Assembly: GCF_020805785.1 (NCBI RefSeq)
Contig: NZ_JAJGZV010000008.1
Span: forward strand, 124,001-188,000
Direction: 5' to 3'
Length of the DNA: 64,000 nt
From: Flavobacterium chungbukense
Lineage (GTDB): Bacteria; Bacteroidota; Bacteroidia; Flavobacteriales; Flavobacteriaceae
The position numbers and the translations under genes were made by a program. Positions 36,693 to 46,322 of this stretch are shown piece after piece. The stretch's first letter is position 1; each line of letters opens with the position of its first letter. The notes beneath the pieces were generated by a model, which was not told the origin of the DNA, did not search any database, and saw nothing but the letters and a program-made list of their open reading frames with translations.

Positions 36693-37220
36693 ATGAAAAA
36701 ATCCATAATAGCTTTAACAGCAACAATCGCCATTTTATTTTCTACAAATAACATTCAGGCAAGCACACCAAATTCTGAGTTAACAACAATCGAAATTGCA
36801 GATGCTCAATTACAAAATGTTTATGATGCATATTTCACTGTAAAAGATGCACTTATAAAAAGTGACAGCAAATTGACTTCGGCAAAAGCCGCAGCTTTAT
36901 TGACTGCAATTACAGCAGTAAAAATGGACAAACTAAAAAGTAACGAACATACAGTTTGGATGAAAGTGGTAAAGAAACTAACTTCTGATGCAAAAAGCAT
37001 TTCGTCTACAACAGATTTAAAAAAACAACGTGAAACTTTTAAATCGTTATCTAAAAGTACTTATGATTTAATTAAAGTTTCAAGTCCAGAACAGCCAATT
37101 TACAAACAATATTGCCCAATGGCAGACGCAGATTGGTTGAGCAAAGAAAAAGCAGTTAAAAATCCGTATTACGGTTCTTCGATGCTGACTTGCGGAAACG
37201 TGGTAGAAACGATTAAATAA
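36693..37220 (+). CDS. DUF3347 exported protein of the copper locus
   Basis: 175 residues from the ATG at 36693 (signal peptide ending IQAS). A TTG at 36663 is in frame but would disturb the signal. A helical domain with repeated Leu/Ala (VYDAYFTVKDALIKSD) is followed by the conserved C-terminal motif YKQYCPMADADWLSKE and KNPYYGSSMLTCGNV. Its Cys, Met and Tyr spacing is typical of DUF3347 modules found with copper efflux genes in Bacteroidota. It probably binds a metal ion in the periplasm. It is followed after one base by the HMA-AraC gene. Confidence 0.85.
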   Translation: MKKSIIALTATIAILFSTNNIQASTPNSELTTIEIADAQLQNVYDAYFTVKDALIKSDSKLTSAKAAALLTAITAVKMDKLKSNEHTVWMKVVKKLTSDAKSISSTTDLKKQRETFKSLSKSTYDLIKVSSPEQPIYKQYCPMADADWLSKEKAVKNPYYGSSMLTCGNVVETIK

Positions 37221-37221
37221 T

Positions 37222-37782
37222 ATGAAGCTTTACATCAAAAATATGGTGTGCAGCCGATGCAAAATGGTTGTGAAGTCTGAGTTCGAAAAACTCGGACTTC
37301 AAACTATTGCTGTTGAATTGGGCGAAGTTGAAATTGAGAAAGAAATCAATGACAATCAAAAAGAAGTCTTATTAGAAAATCTTCAAGCTTTAGGTTTTGA
37401 TTTAATTGATGATAAAAAAACGAAAACAGTCGAAAGAATAAAGAATCTAATTGTGGATTTGGTTCATCATAAAAACAATGATCTTAAAATCAACTTGTCT
37501 GATTACTTATCAGAAAACCTCAATCAAGATTATAATTCGTTAAGCAATTTATTTTCGGAAATTGAAAACACGACAATCGAAAAGTATTTCATCAGCCAAA
37601 AAATAGAAAAGGTAAAAGAATTATTGATTTATAATGAGCTTTCGTTAAGCGAAATTGCCGATATTCTCAACTACAGTAATGTGGCGCATTTGAGCAATCA
37701 ATTCAAAAAAATTACAGGCTTTACTCCTACTTCGTTCAAACAATCGAAAGATAAAAAACGGATTCAGATCGAGAATTTGTAA
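37222..37782 (+). CDS. HMA-AraC fusion, probable copper-sensing regulator
   Basis: 186 residues. The N-terminus (about 1-65) is a heavy-metal-associated domain: MKLYIKNMVCSRCKMVV with the metal-binding Cys10-x-x-Cys13. The C-terminal half (about 105-180) has an AraC-type HTH (LSLSEIADILNYSNVAHLSNQFKKITG). The middle is a helical linker. Metal binding at the HMA domain probably changes DNA binding directly, making it a one-component copper sensor. It lies between DUF3347 and copA, the likely targets. It starts one base after the DUF3347 stop, so it is in that transcript. Confidence 0.88.
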   Translation: MKLYIKNMVCSRCKMVVKSEFEKLGLQTIAVELGEVEIEKEINDNQKEVLLENLQALGFDLIDDKKTKTVERIKNLIVDLVHHKNNDLKINLSDYLSENLNQDYNSLSNLFSEIENTTIEKYFISQKIEKVKELLIYNELSLSEIADILNYSNVAHLSNQFKKITGFTPTSFKQSKDKKRIQIENL

Positions 37783-37787
37783 AAGTC

Positions 37788-38044
37788 AATTTCTCGCAAG
37801 GTCGCAGAGGCGCAAAGTTTTATTTCACGCAGATTTTAAAAGATTTAAGCAGATTTTGCAAATATTTATTTGTTAATCAAATCTGCTCAATCTGCGTGAA
37901 AACTTTAAAAACTTATTGCCTTATCTTTATTTAAAAAACTCACGCTTCTGCAACTTTGCGAGATTAATACAAAATTTTTCAAAAATTCAGCTTTAAATCA
38001 AGTAGATCAAAAAAAATCTGCTCAATCTGCTCAATCTACGTGAA
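37788..38044. repeat. Gap with nested inverted repeats before copA
   Basis: The 363-base gap (37783-38145) has no ORF. Outer arms TCTCGCAAGGTCGCAGAGGC (about 37791-37810) and the complement near 37935-37964 enclose inner arms TTTCACGCAGATTTT (37823-37837) and AATCTGCGTGAAA (near 37890-37901). A further ATCTGCTCAATC set follows at 38016-38043. The layout mirrors the four-copy element but the sequence differs. The copA promoter must lie here or just after. Confidence 0.7.
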
Positions 38045-38145
38045 ACAAAAACCTTTGTAAATCTTACAAATCATTCACAAAATTCTACAAACCAAACTCA
38101 CAGATACTTCGGAAATTTGCATTGTAATACTTAAAAACCAATACA

Positions 38146-40680
38146 ATGACTCATCAATATATAATTTCAGGAATGTCTTGCAACGGATGCCGAACCAAAG
38201 TAGAAAAAACTTTGAATGAAGTAGATGGCGTTCAAGCAGAAGTAACTTTGAATCCTCCAACGGCTACGATTATAATGGACAAACACGTTGCGACAGAAAA
38301 ATTTCAAGAAGTTTTAGCTGCAGCGGGAAATTATACAATTGAAATGGATTCTCCTAAAAACCATTCTGAAACAGCAGTTAAATCATGTTGTTCTAGTCAT
38401 AAAAAAGAGCATCACGATCATCATAAAATAGATACAAAAAAAGCACCTCAACATAGTGCAAATGGCATTTATTATTGTCCAATGCATTGCGAAGGCGACA
38501 AAACCTATAACAAACCCGGAGATTGTCCTGTTTGCGGAATGGATTTAGTGCCACAAATTGCCATAACAGCAACACAATTTACTTGTCCGATGCATCCAGA
38601 AATTGTTTCAAACGAACCAGGCGATTGTCCGATCTGCGGAATGGATTTGGTGCCGATGCAGGCTTCTGAAAGTGAAGAAAACAAAACCTATTCTGATTTA
38701 TTGAAGAAGATGAAAATTGCGATTTTGTTTACGCTTCCTATTTTCATTATTTCAATGTCAGAAATGATTCCGAATAATCCATTTTACAATATAATGTCGA
38801 TAGAAAAGTGGAATTGGGTTCAGTTTTTATTTTCAATTCCAGTTTTGTTTTATGCGGGTTGGATGTTTTTTGTTCGTGCTTACAAATCGATTGTTACTCG
38901 GAATCTGAATATGTTTACTTTAATTGGAATTGGAACCAGTGTTGCTTTCTTATTTAGTATTGTCGGAATGTTTTTTCCAGATATTTTTCCAGCCGAATTC
39001 AAATCACATCACGGAACGATTCATTTGTATTTTGAAGCTGCAACTGTAATTATCACTTTAGTTTTATTGGGACAATTATTGGAAGCCAAAGCGCACGGAC
39101 AAACGAACGGCGCAATCAAAGAATTATTAAAATTAGCTCCAACTGAAGCTGCGTTGGTTGAAAACGGAATTGATAGAGTAATCTCCATTCACAACATTCA
39201 AAAGGGAAATTTACTTCGGGTTAAACCAGGAGAAAAAATTCCAGTTGACGGAAAAATAACTTCTGGCGAAAGTAACATCAACGAATCGATGATTACGGGA
39301 GAACCAATTCCCGTTGATAAAAAAGTTGGAGACGCAGTAATTTCTGGAACCATAAATGGCACCAAATCGTTTGTAATGATTGCTGAAAAAGTGGGTTCAG
39401 AAACGATGCTTTCGCAGATTATTCAAATGGTCAATGACGCGAGCAGATCTCGCGCTCCAATTCAGAAATTGGCCGATCGCGTTTCTAAATATTTTGTTCC
39501 GACTGTTGTTATTATTTCGATTGTAACCTTTTTTGTTTGGGCGAAATTTGGACCTGAACCATCATACATTTACGGATTAATCAATGCCATTGCTGTTTTA
39601 ATTATCGCTTGTCCTTGCGCACTTGGACTCGCAACTCCGATGTCTGTTATGGTGGGAGTTGGTAAAGGTGCACAAAACGGAATCCTGATCAAAAATGCTG
39701 AAGCATTGGAAAACATGAATAAAATTGATGTTTTAATTACCGATAAAACAGGAACAATTACCGAAGGAAAACCTTCTGTAGAAAAAATATATGCCTTTAA
39801 TAATGAGGAAGATTTTCTGCTTCAAAATATTGCTTCCTTAAATCAGCATAGCGAACATCCTTTGGCGCAGGCTGTCGTCAATTTCGCGAAAGCAAAAAAT
39901 AGTTCTTTAAAAGAAGTTAAAGGTTTTGAAACTATCGCAGGAAAAGGTGTTTTAGGAAACATTGAAAACAAAAAAGTAGCTTTAGGAAATAAAAAATTAA
40001 TGGCTGAAATCGGCGCTTCTATTTCTGAAAATTTAGAAAAACAAGTTACTGCCGAGCAAAATTTAGGCAAAACGATTTCTTATATTGCTATTGAAAAAGA
40101 AGTTTTAGGTTATGTAGCCATTACCGATGCTATCAAAGAAAATAGCGCAAAAGCAATCAAGGAATTAATCAATCAAGGCGTTGAGGTTATCATGATGACG
40201 GGCGATAATCACAACACCGCAAAAGCCGTTGCGAAACATTTGCATCTGACTTCTTTTAAAGCGGATTGTCTTCCAGAAGATAAATTAAAAGAAATTGAAC
40301 GTCTTCAAGCGCAAGGAAAAATTGTTGCGATGGCTGGCGACGGAATCAACGATGCGCCAGCTTTAGCACAATCAAACATTGGAATTGCAATGGGAACAGG
40401 AACTGATGTTGCGATCGAAAGCGCAAAAATCACTTTGGTAAAAGGCGATTTAAACGGAATTGTAAAAGCAAAAAAACTGAGCCACGCCGTTATGTCAAAT
40501 ATCAAACAAAATCTATTTTTTGCTTTTATTTATAATACTTTAGGCGTACCAATTGCAGCAGGAATTTTATATCCTTTTTTAGGAATTCTGCTTTCGCCGA
40601 TGTTGGCTGCGGTGGCAATGAGTTTGAGTTCTGTATCTGTAATCGTAAATGCTTTGCGATTGAGAAATTTAAAATTATAG
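38146..40680 (+). CDS. copA: Copper-translocating P1B-type ATPase (CopA-like)
   Basis: 844 residues. An N-terminal HMA domain has Cys12 and Cys15 (GMSCNGC), followed by a His-rich stretch ([10 protein letters not shown], about 85-95). Two heavy-metal-binding modules follow: [25 protein letters not shown] and FTCPMHPE...GDCPICGMD, at 109-133 and 146-167. Catalytic parts include Cys489-Pro-Cys491 in the membrane, Asp533 in [14 protein letters not shown], and GDGINDAPA. The [14 protein letters not shown] ending fits Cu(I)-exporting P1B-1 pumps. It moves Cu(I) from cytoplasm to periplasm at the cost of ATP, in a locus with the HMA-AraC sensor and a multicopper oxidase. Confidence 0.95.
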   Translation: MTHQYIISGMSCNGCRTKVEKTLNEVDGVQAEVTLNPPTATIIMDKHVATEKFQEVLAAAGNYTIEMDSPKNHSETAVKSCCSSHKKEHHDHHKIDTKKAPQHSANGIYYCPMHCEGDKTYNKPGDCPVCGMDLVPQIAITATQFTCPMHPEIVSNEPGDCPICGMDLVPMQASESEENKTYSDLLKKMKIAILFTLPIFIISMSEMIPNNPFYNIMSIEKWNWVQFLFSIPVLFYAGWMFFVRAYKSIVTRNLNMFTLIGIGTSVAFLFSIVGMFFPDIFPAEFKSHHGTIHLYFEAATVIITLVLLGQLLEAKAHGQTNGAIKELLKLAPTEAALVENGIDRVISIHNIQKGNLLRVKPGEKIPVDGKITSGESNINESMITGEPIPVDKKVGDAVISGTINGTKSFVMIAEKVGSETMLSQIIQMVNDASRSRAPIQKLADRVSKYFVPTVVIISIVTFFVWAKFGPEPSYIYGLINAIAVLIIACPCALGLATPMSVMVGVGKGAQNGILIKNAEALENMNKIDVLITDKTGTITEGKPSVEKIYAFNNEEDFLLQNIASLNQHSEHPLAQAVVNFAKAKNSSLKEVKGFETIAGKGVLGNIENKKVALGNKKLMAEIGASISENLEKQVTAEQNLGKTISYIAIEKEVLGYVAITDAIKENSAKAIKELINQGVEVIMMTGDNHNTAKAVAKHLHLTSFKADCLPEDKLKEIERLQAQGKIVAMAGDGINDAPALAQSNIGIAMGTGTDVAIESAKITLVKGDLNGIVKAKKLSHAVMSNIKQNLFFAFIYNTLGVPIAAGILYPFLGILLSPMLAAVAMSLSSVSVIVNALRLRNLKL

Positions 40681-40699
40681 ACTTGAATTTAATTATTTT

Positions 40700-40833
40700 A
40701 ACACATAGAATCATAGTTTCACTTGTCGTTAAAAGGCGTTTCACTTGCTTCAGTGCACATAGTTTAGCTATGTTTTGAAACTAGTTTCTTTTATTATCTT
40801 TTTTAAACAAAAAATCTATGTTTCTATGTGCTA
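40700..40833. repeat. Nested palindromic intergenic element, copy 4
   Basis: Left end AACACATAGAATCATAG, then GGCGTTTCACTTGCTTC and CACATAG; right half CTATGTTTTGAAACTAGTTTC, ending ATCTATGTTTCTATGTG. It sits between copA and the oxidase gene. Unlike copies 1-3 the flanking genes are on the plus strand, yet the element has the same orientation. Confidence 0.85.
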
Positions 40834-40884
40834 AAATTAAATCGTGTTCGATCTAACATAAAAATTTAAAAATTATAATTTATA

Positions 40885-43125
40885 ATGAAAATCAAATACC
40901 TATTTCTTTTCTTTTTAATTGCTTTTCAGCTGAAGGCACAAAAAATAGTACGTTACGATTTGTATGTTCGCGATACGATTGTCAATTTTTCGGGCAAAGA
41001 GAAACGTGCAATTGCAGTAAACGGACAAATTCCGATGCCGACTCTGACTTTTACCGAAGGCGATATTGCCGAAATTTATGTGCATAACGAATTAAAAAAA
41101 GAAACAACTTCTATGCACTGGCACGGATTATTTCTTCCTAACAAAGAAGATGGCGTTCCGTACTTGACTCAAATGCCGATTGAACCTGGAACTACTCATA
41201 AATATTCTTTCCCAATAATTCAGAACGGAACCTATTGGTATCACAGCCATTCTGGTCTGCAGGAACAAATTGGTTTGTACGGACTTTTTATCATCAATAA
41301 GAAAACAAACGATGCAACGATTCGAAAAGGAATTGACGATTTACCAACCGTTCCAGTTATTTTAAGCGAATGGTCTGATTTGAAACCAGAGAATATTCAA
41401 CGAATGCTACACAATGCCAACGATTGGTTTGCTATCAAAAAAGGAACTACCCAAAGTTATTTTGAATCTTTAAAACAAAAACATTTTTCGACCAAAGTGA
41501 CCAACGAATGGAAACGAATGAACGCGATGGATGTGAGCGATGTTTACTATGAAAAATTTCTGATTAATGGTAAAAATGAACAACAGCTTTCGGATTTTAA
41601 ACCCGGAACAAAAGTTCGTTTGAGAATTGCAAACGGTGGCGCTTCGAGTTATTTCTGGTTGACTTATGGCGGCGGAAAAATCACCGTTGTGGCAAGCGAC
41701 GGAAATGATGTAGAACCCGTAGAAGTGGATCGTTTGATTATTGCCGTTTCTGAAACTTATGATGTTGTCGTTACAATTCCAGAAAACAACAAATCTTTTG
41801 CCTTTTTGGCTACAGCCGAAGATAGAACGGGATCTGCTTCTTTATTTTTAGGAAATGGAGAAAAACAGCCAATTCATCATCTTTCAAAACTAAAATATTT
41901 TGAAGGCATGAAAATGATGAATGATATGATGAAAATGAACGGCGAAATGAATGACATGGGAATGAATATGTCTTTGAATAAAATGGACATGAATGCCGTA
42001 ATGTATCCTGAAATTTCGGGCGAAGACGAAAATTCAAAACCAAAAATGGATCATTCCAATCATAATATGGAAGACATGAAAATGGAAAGTGACAGTACTG
42101 AAACTTCTGAAATTGTGACTTTGAATTATGGAATGCTGAAATCTCCTTTTAAAACCAATCTTCCGAAAGATGCACCAGTTAAGGAATTGCGTTTCACTTT
42201 ATCTGGAAATATGAATCGTTATGTTTGGAGTTTAGATAATAAAGTGGTTTCAGAAACCGATAAAATTTTAATTAAAAAGGGAGAAAACGTTCGCATCGTT
42301 TTATATAATGGTTCGATGATGCGCCACCCGATGCATTTGCACGGTCATGATTTTAGAATTTTAAACGAACACGGCGATTATGCTCCACTCAAAAATGTGA
42401 TTGATATTATGCCAATGGAAACCGATACTATCGAATTTCAGGCAAATGCTGATGGTGACTGGTTTTTTCATTGCCATATATTATATCATATGATGGCAGG
42501 AATGGGAAGAATTTTTACTTATGAAAATTCAGCACCAAATCCGCTGATTCATCATCCGGAAATGGCTTACAAAATGCTAAAAATGGACGATCGCATGTTT
42601 CATTTTATGGCTGAAAATGATTTTGCCAGCAATGGAAATGATGGTGAAGCGATGTTCAGTAACACTCGCTGGAGCATTGGAACCGAATGGAGATTGGGTT
42701 ACAACGACAAACACGGTTACGAAACCGAAACTCATATTGGCCGTTACATTGGGAAAAATCAATGGCTAATGCCTTTTATTGGTTTTGACTGGCGTTACCG
42801 AAAAATGGGAATGGACGAACAGGAACAGAATCTTTTTGGACAGAAAAACACCAAAGACAATCGTTCGGTTTTTAGTGCAGGTCTTGAATATACTTTACCA
42901 ATGCTCATAAAAGCACAAGTTGAGGTTTATACGGATGGAAATGTTCGTTTACAGTTTGAGCGAAAAGATATTCCGCTTTCGCAAAGACTTCGAATGAATT
43001 TAATGTGGAATACGGATAAAGAATATATGGCGGGATTAAAATACATCGTTGCCCGTAACTTCGGAATTACAACACATTATGACAGCGATATGGGAATTGG
43101 TTTTGGGGTTAATTTGAATTATTAG
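40885..43125 (+). CDS. Multicopper oxidase with C-terminal outer-membrane-like beta tail
   Basis: 746 residues, with signal peptide ending LKAQ (about 18). The cupredoxin domains include MHWHG at 77-81, YWYHSHSG at 117-124, and the type 1/3 sites HPMHLHGHDF and His529-Cys-His-ILYHMMAGM with an axial Met. Residues of about 345-400 are Met-rich (MKMMNDMMKMNGEMNDMGM), typical of copper-detoxifying oxidases. After about residue 550 comes a 195-residue tail, WRLGYNDKHGYETETHIG...FGVNLNY, with alternating aromatic strands as in CopB-type outer-membrane proteins. It likely oxidises Cu(I) in the periplasm. The tail may anchor it to the outer membrane. Confidence 0.9.
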   Translation: MKIKYLFLFFLIAFQLKAQKIVRYDLYVRDTIVNFSGKEKRAIAVNGQIPMPTLTFTEGDIAEIYVHNELKKETTSMHWHGLFLPNKEDGVPYLTQMPIEPGTTHKYSFPIIQNGTYWYHSHSGLQEQIGLYGLFIINKKTNDATIRKGIDDLPTVPVILSEWSDLKPENIQRMLHNANDWFAIKKGTTQSYFESLKQKHFSTKVTNEWKRMNAMDVSDVYYEKFLINGKNEQQLSDFKPGTKVRLRIANGGASSYFWLTYGGGKITVVASDGNDVEPVEVDRLIIAVSETYDVVVTIPENNKSFAFLATAEDRTGSASLFLGNGEKQPIHHLSKLKYFEGMKMMNDMMKMNGEMNDMGMNMSLNKMDMNAVMYPEISGEDENSKPKMDHSNHNMEDMKMESDSTETSEIVTLNYGMLKSPFKTNLPKDAPVKELRFTLSGNMNRYVWSLDNKVVSETDKILIKKGENVRIVLYNGSMMRHPMHLHGHDFRILNEHGDYAPLKNVIDIMPMETDTIEFQANADGDWFFHCHILYHMMAGMGRIFTYENSAPNPLIHHPEMAYKMLKMDDRMFHFMAENDFASNGNDGEAMFSNTRWSIGTEWRLGYNDKHGYETETHIGRYIGKNQWLMPFIGFDWRYRKMGMDEQEQNLFGQKNTKDNRSVFSAGLEYTLPMLIKAQVEVYTDGNVRLQFERKDIPLSQRLRMNLMWNTDKEYMAGLKYIVARNFGITTHYDSDMGIGFGVNLNY

Positions 43126-43189
43126 AAAAGAATTGGCATTAATTTTGGAATGACAAAAAACACCAAAAAAACCAATTTAATTAAACCTT

Positions 43190-43507
43190 ATGAATCAAAC
43201 TCTTTTTCTATTATTACTGGCTTTACCAATGATTTTTCAAATTATATTCGGAAGAAAAGCAATTGCCGAAAGTATAAAACTAACTTTCTTTAAAGTCTGT
43301 TTAATTACTTTTCTTTCTCAGTTTATATTTTTCATCATTGCGTTTAAAATACTTTCAAACAGACTTCGATCAGAATCAAACGGACAAATTCACTGTGGAA
43401 TGCCATTTGTTGGACTCATAGGTTTAGAAATCTTGGTAACTCTAATTATATTGGTTATCATTTTAATCCAATATTTAATTAAAAGATCTTACAATCGTAA
43501 TACATAA
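43190..43507 (+). CDS. Small membrane protein after the oxidase, unknown
   Basis: 105 residues with three hydrophobic segments (about 1-20, 30-55 and 73-96) and a short loop NRLRSESNGQIHCGMPF. The start codon is the ATG at 43190, 64 bases after the oxidase stop, and a terminator follows. It could be part of the copper operon or an independent gene. No family was recognised. Confidence 0.65.
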   Translation: MNQTLFLLLLALPMIFQIIFGRKAIAESIKLTFFKVCLITFLSQFIFFIIAFKILSNRLRSESNGQIHCGMPFVGLIGLEILVTLIILVIILIQYLIKRSYNRNT

Positions 43508-43573
43508 AAACTTGCTTTATTTTTCTTTTTACAAAAGCATTAAAAATAAAATTATTCATACAATAAAAACCAG

Positions 43574-43605
43574 AAGACCTCTAAGCAATTGAGGTCTTTT
43601 TTATG
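43574..43605 (+). terminator. Terminator after the copper locus
   Basis: AAGACCTC (43574-43581) pairs exactly with GAGGTCTT (43591-43598), followed by T residues. It ends the plus-strand copper gene group. From 43606 to the next start at 43772 there is only AT-rich sequence, presumably a promoter. Confidence 0.85.
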
Positions 43606-43771
43606 TCTTGTGCCTAAATTTGAATAATATATTTTTTTATTGTTTGCGTTTTTTTGCGTTTTTTGTATTCTAAAACAAATTAAAAACGAAATAAAATGCA
43701 AAATAAATGAATACAATTGCGTTTTTTAATATATTTATATTTCGATAATTATACCAAAAAACCAATTTACC

Positions 43772-45589
43772 ATGAAAAAAACTACTCTTACTGTTTTTAA
43801 AACTGCAATCGCAACATGTCTGTTTTTGAGTTTCTCACTACTCGAAGCGCAATGCATACAGGGACCAGAATTTAACAAAACAACACCTAAAAGAGATTTG
43901 AGAGGTGTTTTTTTACCCTCTGTTTTCAATCTGACATGGCCTACAAACAAAACAGCTTCTCCCGCTGTGCAACAGGCCGAATTAATTACAATTCTAGACA
44001 ATCTTCAAAACAATGGTTATAATACGGTATTTCTGCAAGTTCGCCCAGCTAGTGATGCACTTTATGTATCTGCAATAGAACCATGGTCAAACTACTTAAC
44101 AGGAACAGAAGGACTCGCTCCTAACCCTATATGGGATCCTTTGACATTTGCCATAACTGAATCGCATAAGAGAGGATTGGATCTTCATGCTTGGATAAAT
44201 CCTTATAGAGCAAAGAATGGTACTTATCCAAATGCGTCAAATCATCCGATAAGTAAAAATCCGTCATGGGTAATTACTGCCACCAATAATGCCAATTTGA
44301 AAATATTAAATCCCGGCTTACCCACAGTTCGGGACTACATTGTTTCCATCATTCAGGATATTGCCACACGATATGATGTTGATGGAATTCATTTTGACGA
44401 CTATTTTTATCCAAGCGGTGCCATGGCTGCAGCTCCCGCAAATCAAGATAGTCAAGCATTTATTGACCATAACCCAAATGGTTTAACATTAGCAAACTGG
44501 AGAAGAGAAAACGGAAACATTTTGATTACAAGGGTTTATGATGCTCTTCAGACTATTAATACTAATTTGAATAAAAATATTGTTTTTGGAGTGAGTCCTT
44601 CTGGGATATGGAAAAGCGGTGTGCCTGCTGGAATTACTGGTGGATCATCTTACAATGACTTATTTTACGATCCGATTGCATGGTTAGACGCTGGAAAAGT
44701 AGATTATCTTGCTCCGCAATTATATTGGAAAATCACTGGAGCGCAAGATTATGTAAAACTTTCGCAATGGTGGAATGATGAAATAAAAGCTAGAAACAAG
44801 CAATTATATGTAAGTCAAGCGTTTTACAAAATGGACGACACAAACAACTGGGCATCGTCAGAATTACAAAATCAGATGATTCACAACAGAACAGCGTCTA
44901 TGAATGCTACATTTGGTCAAATTGCCTACAGCTACGCTTCTATAAAAACCAATTCAAAATCAATAAATACAAATTTGAGTGGAGCAGAATATAAATATAA
45001 ATCGTTCGCTCCGCCTATTCCGGGAAAAGATGACATTTGCCCAAATAAACCGGCAAATATTACTATTACAGGAACCAGCTTAACTTGGGATACCCCTGCT
45101 CCTGCCTCTGATGGTGATTTACCAGTAAAATATGTAATTTATGCTTTTAACAACGCTGCCGAAGCCGTTACCAACAAAGATGACGGTTCTAAAATTATCG
45201 AAATTACAGCTAAAAACCAGTTTACATTGACTCAGGATCAAGTTGATACTAAATTTATTGTGGTAACATCCTTAGATAAAAATAATAACGAAGCTGGAAC
45301 TTATGATCCGAACTTAGGAAATGATGATTTTGAGCTTGCATCAAAAAATTCATTTAATGTTTATCCTAATCCTTTTAATGAAGTGTTTACAATAGATTTT
45401 AACAATCCTGTAAACATTGCGCATATTACAATTTATGAAGCAAGTGGAAAACAAGTGTGGCTTCAGAATATTAATAATTCTGATTCACAAGCAACAGTAT
45501 CACCCTCAAATTTAATGAGTGGTTTTTATTTTGTTAAAGTTAGTTTTGAAAATGGAAGTAGTGAAAGTTTTAAAATAATCAAAAAATAA
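43772..45589 (+). CDS. Secreted GH10-like (DUF187) glycosyl hydrolase with T9SS tail
   Basis: 605 residues with a signal peptide (to about 27, ending LEAQ). The central TIM-barrel-like domain (about 35-400) matches the DUF187/GHL10 type: KRDLRGVFLPSVFNLTWP, NGYNTVFLQVRPASDALY, HAWINPYRAKNG, VDGIHFDDYFYP, and VDYLAPQLYWK. An Fn3-like region follows at about 420-510. The last 75 residues (FNVYPNPFNEVFTIDF... to SFKIIKK) are a type A type IX secretion sorting domain, so the protein is exported and attached to the surface or released. The substrate is unknown. In other phyla relatives act on amino-sugar polymers. Confidence 0.88.
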   Translation: MKKTTLTVFKTAIATCLFLSFSLLEAQCIQGPEFNKTTPKRDLRGVFLPSVFNLTWPTNKTASPAVQQAELITILDNLQNNGYNTVFLQVRPASDALYVSAIEPWSNYLTGTEGLAPNPIWDPLTFAITESHKRGLDLHAWINPYRAKNGTYPNASNHPISKNPSWVITATNNANLKILNPGLPTVRDYIVSIIQDIATRYDVDGIHFDDYFYPSGAMAAAPANQDSQAFIDHNPNGLTLANWRRENGNILITRVYDALQTINTNLNKNIVFGVSPSGIWKSGVPAGITGGSSYNDLFYDPIAWLDAGKVDYLAPQLYWKITGAQDYVKLSQWWNDEIKARNKQLYVSQAFYKMDDTNNWASSELQNQMIHNRTASMNATFGQIAYSYASIKTNSKSINTNLSGAEYKYKSFAPPIPGKDDICPNKPANITITGTSLTWDTPAPASDGDLPVKYVIYAFNNAAEAVTNKDDGSKIIEITAKNQFTLTQDQVDTKFIVVTSLDKNNNEAGTYDPNLGNDDFELASKNSFNVYPNPFNEVFTIDFNNPVNIAHITIYEASGKQVWLQNINNSDSQATVSPSNLMSGFYFVKVSFENGSSESFKIIKK

Positions 45590-45606
45590 CCACAGCAGTT
45601 TTCTGT

Positions 45607-45635
45607 AAAACAGCCTCATTTCTGAGGCTGTTTTT
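45607..45635. terminator. Bidirectional terminator
   Basis: AAAACAGCCTCA (45607-45618) and TGAGGCTGTTTT (45623-45634) form a perfect 12-bp stem with a four-base loop. T-runs on both strands serve the convergent DUF187 and DUF4442 genes. Confidence 0.9.
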
Positions 45636-45638
45636 ATT

Positions 45639-46091
45639 TTATTTTAAGCGAACACTCCATTCAAAATCCATTTCAGAAACCTGAACACCTTCCTCATTTG
45701 TTCCAATAGATTTCATCCAGAACGTCTGTCCTTCTCCAGTTTCAATTGTTCTTTTGATCGCATCGGCAATTAAATGTCCGTCGTTACAAACAAAAGTTAT
45801 TCTACCCGTCGCTTTTTTAGTAAAGTTTCCTTTATTATTGGCAACTAACATCGAGATCTTTTTTCCGCTTTGCTGAATTTGAGAAATGACCAAAGCTCCT
45901 GTTGTCAACTCAGCCGCCATTGCCTGAACAGCAAAATACATCGAATTAAAAGGATTTTGATTAATCCATCTATGTTTAACTGTTACTGTACAGCTAGAAT
46001 CGTTTATATCTTTAACGCGTACTCCACAGAAGTATGCAGAAGGAAGTTTAAACAGAACAAACTTATTAAGTTTTGATACAGAAATTGCCAT
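45639..46091 (-). CDS. DUF4442 hotdog-fold thioesterase-like protein
   Basis: 150 residues from the ATG at 46091. A longer in-frame start at 46139 only adds an unlikely leader. The sequence has the hotdog pattern of DUF4442: KLNKFVLFKLPSAYFCGVRV at the start, KHRWINQNPFNSMYFAVQAMAAELTTGAL near 40-68, and VSEMDFEWSVRLK at the end. Relatives of this fold act on acyl-CoA thioesters. The real substrate is not known. Confidence 0.8.
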   Translation of the reverse strand: MAISVSKLNKFVLFKLPSAYFCGVRVKDINDSSCTVTVKHRWINQNPFNSMYFAVQAMAAELTTGALVISQIQQSGKKISMLVANNKGNFTKKATGRITFVCNDGHLIADAIKRTIETGEGQTFWMKSIGTNEEGVQVSEMDFEWSVRLK

Positions 46092-46322
46092 GTGATTTAT
46101 TTTTTTATGTAAAAATACAAAAAAACTATGCACGCACAATAAATTATTAAACTATCAAAACAACCCCAGCAAAATCAATTATTCTGAGTGATTTTCAACA
46201 ATTTAAAACCAAATTCTTACTTTTTAAATTGTTAAATTTTTGTTAATATTTGGTACTATGCAAAACAAGATACTGTTTTTTAGACATATATTTGCATAAG
46301 AAATTACTATATACTTTTAATC

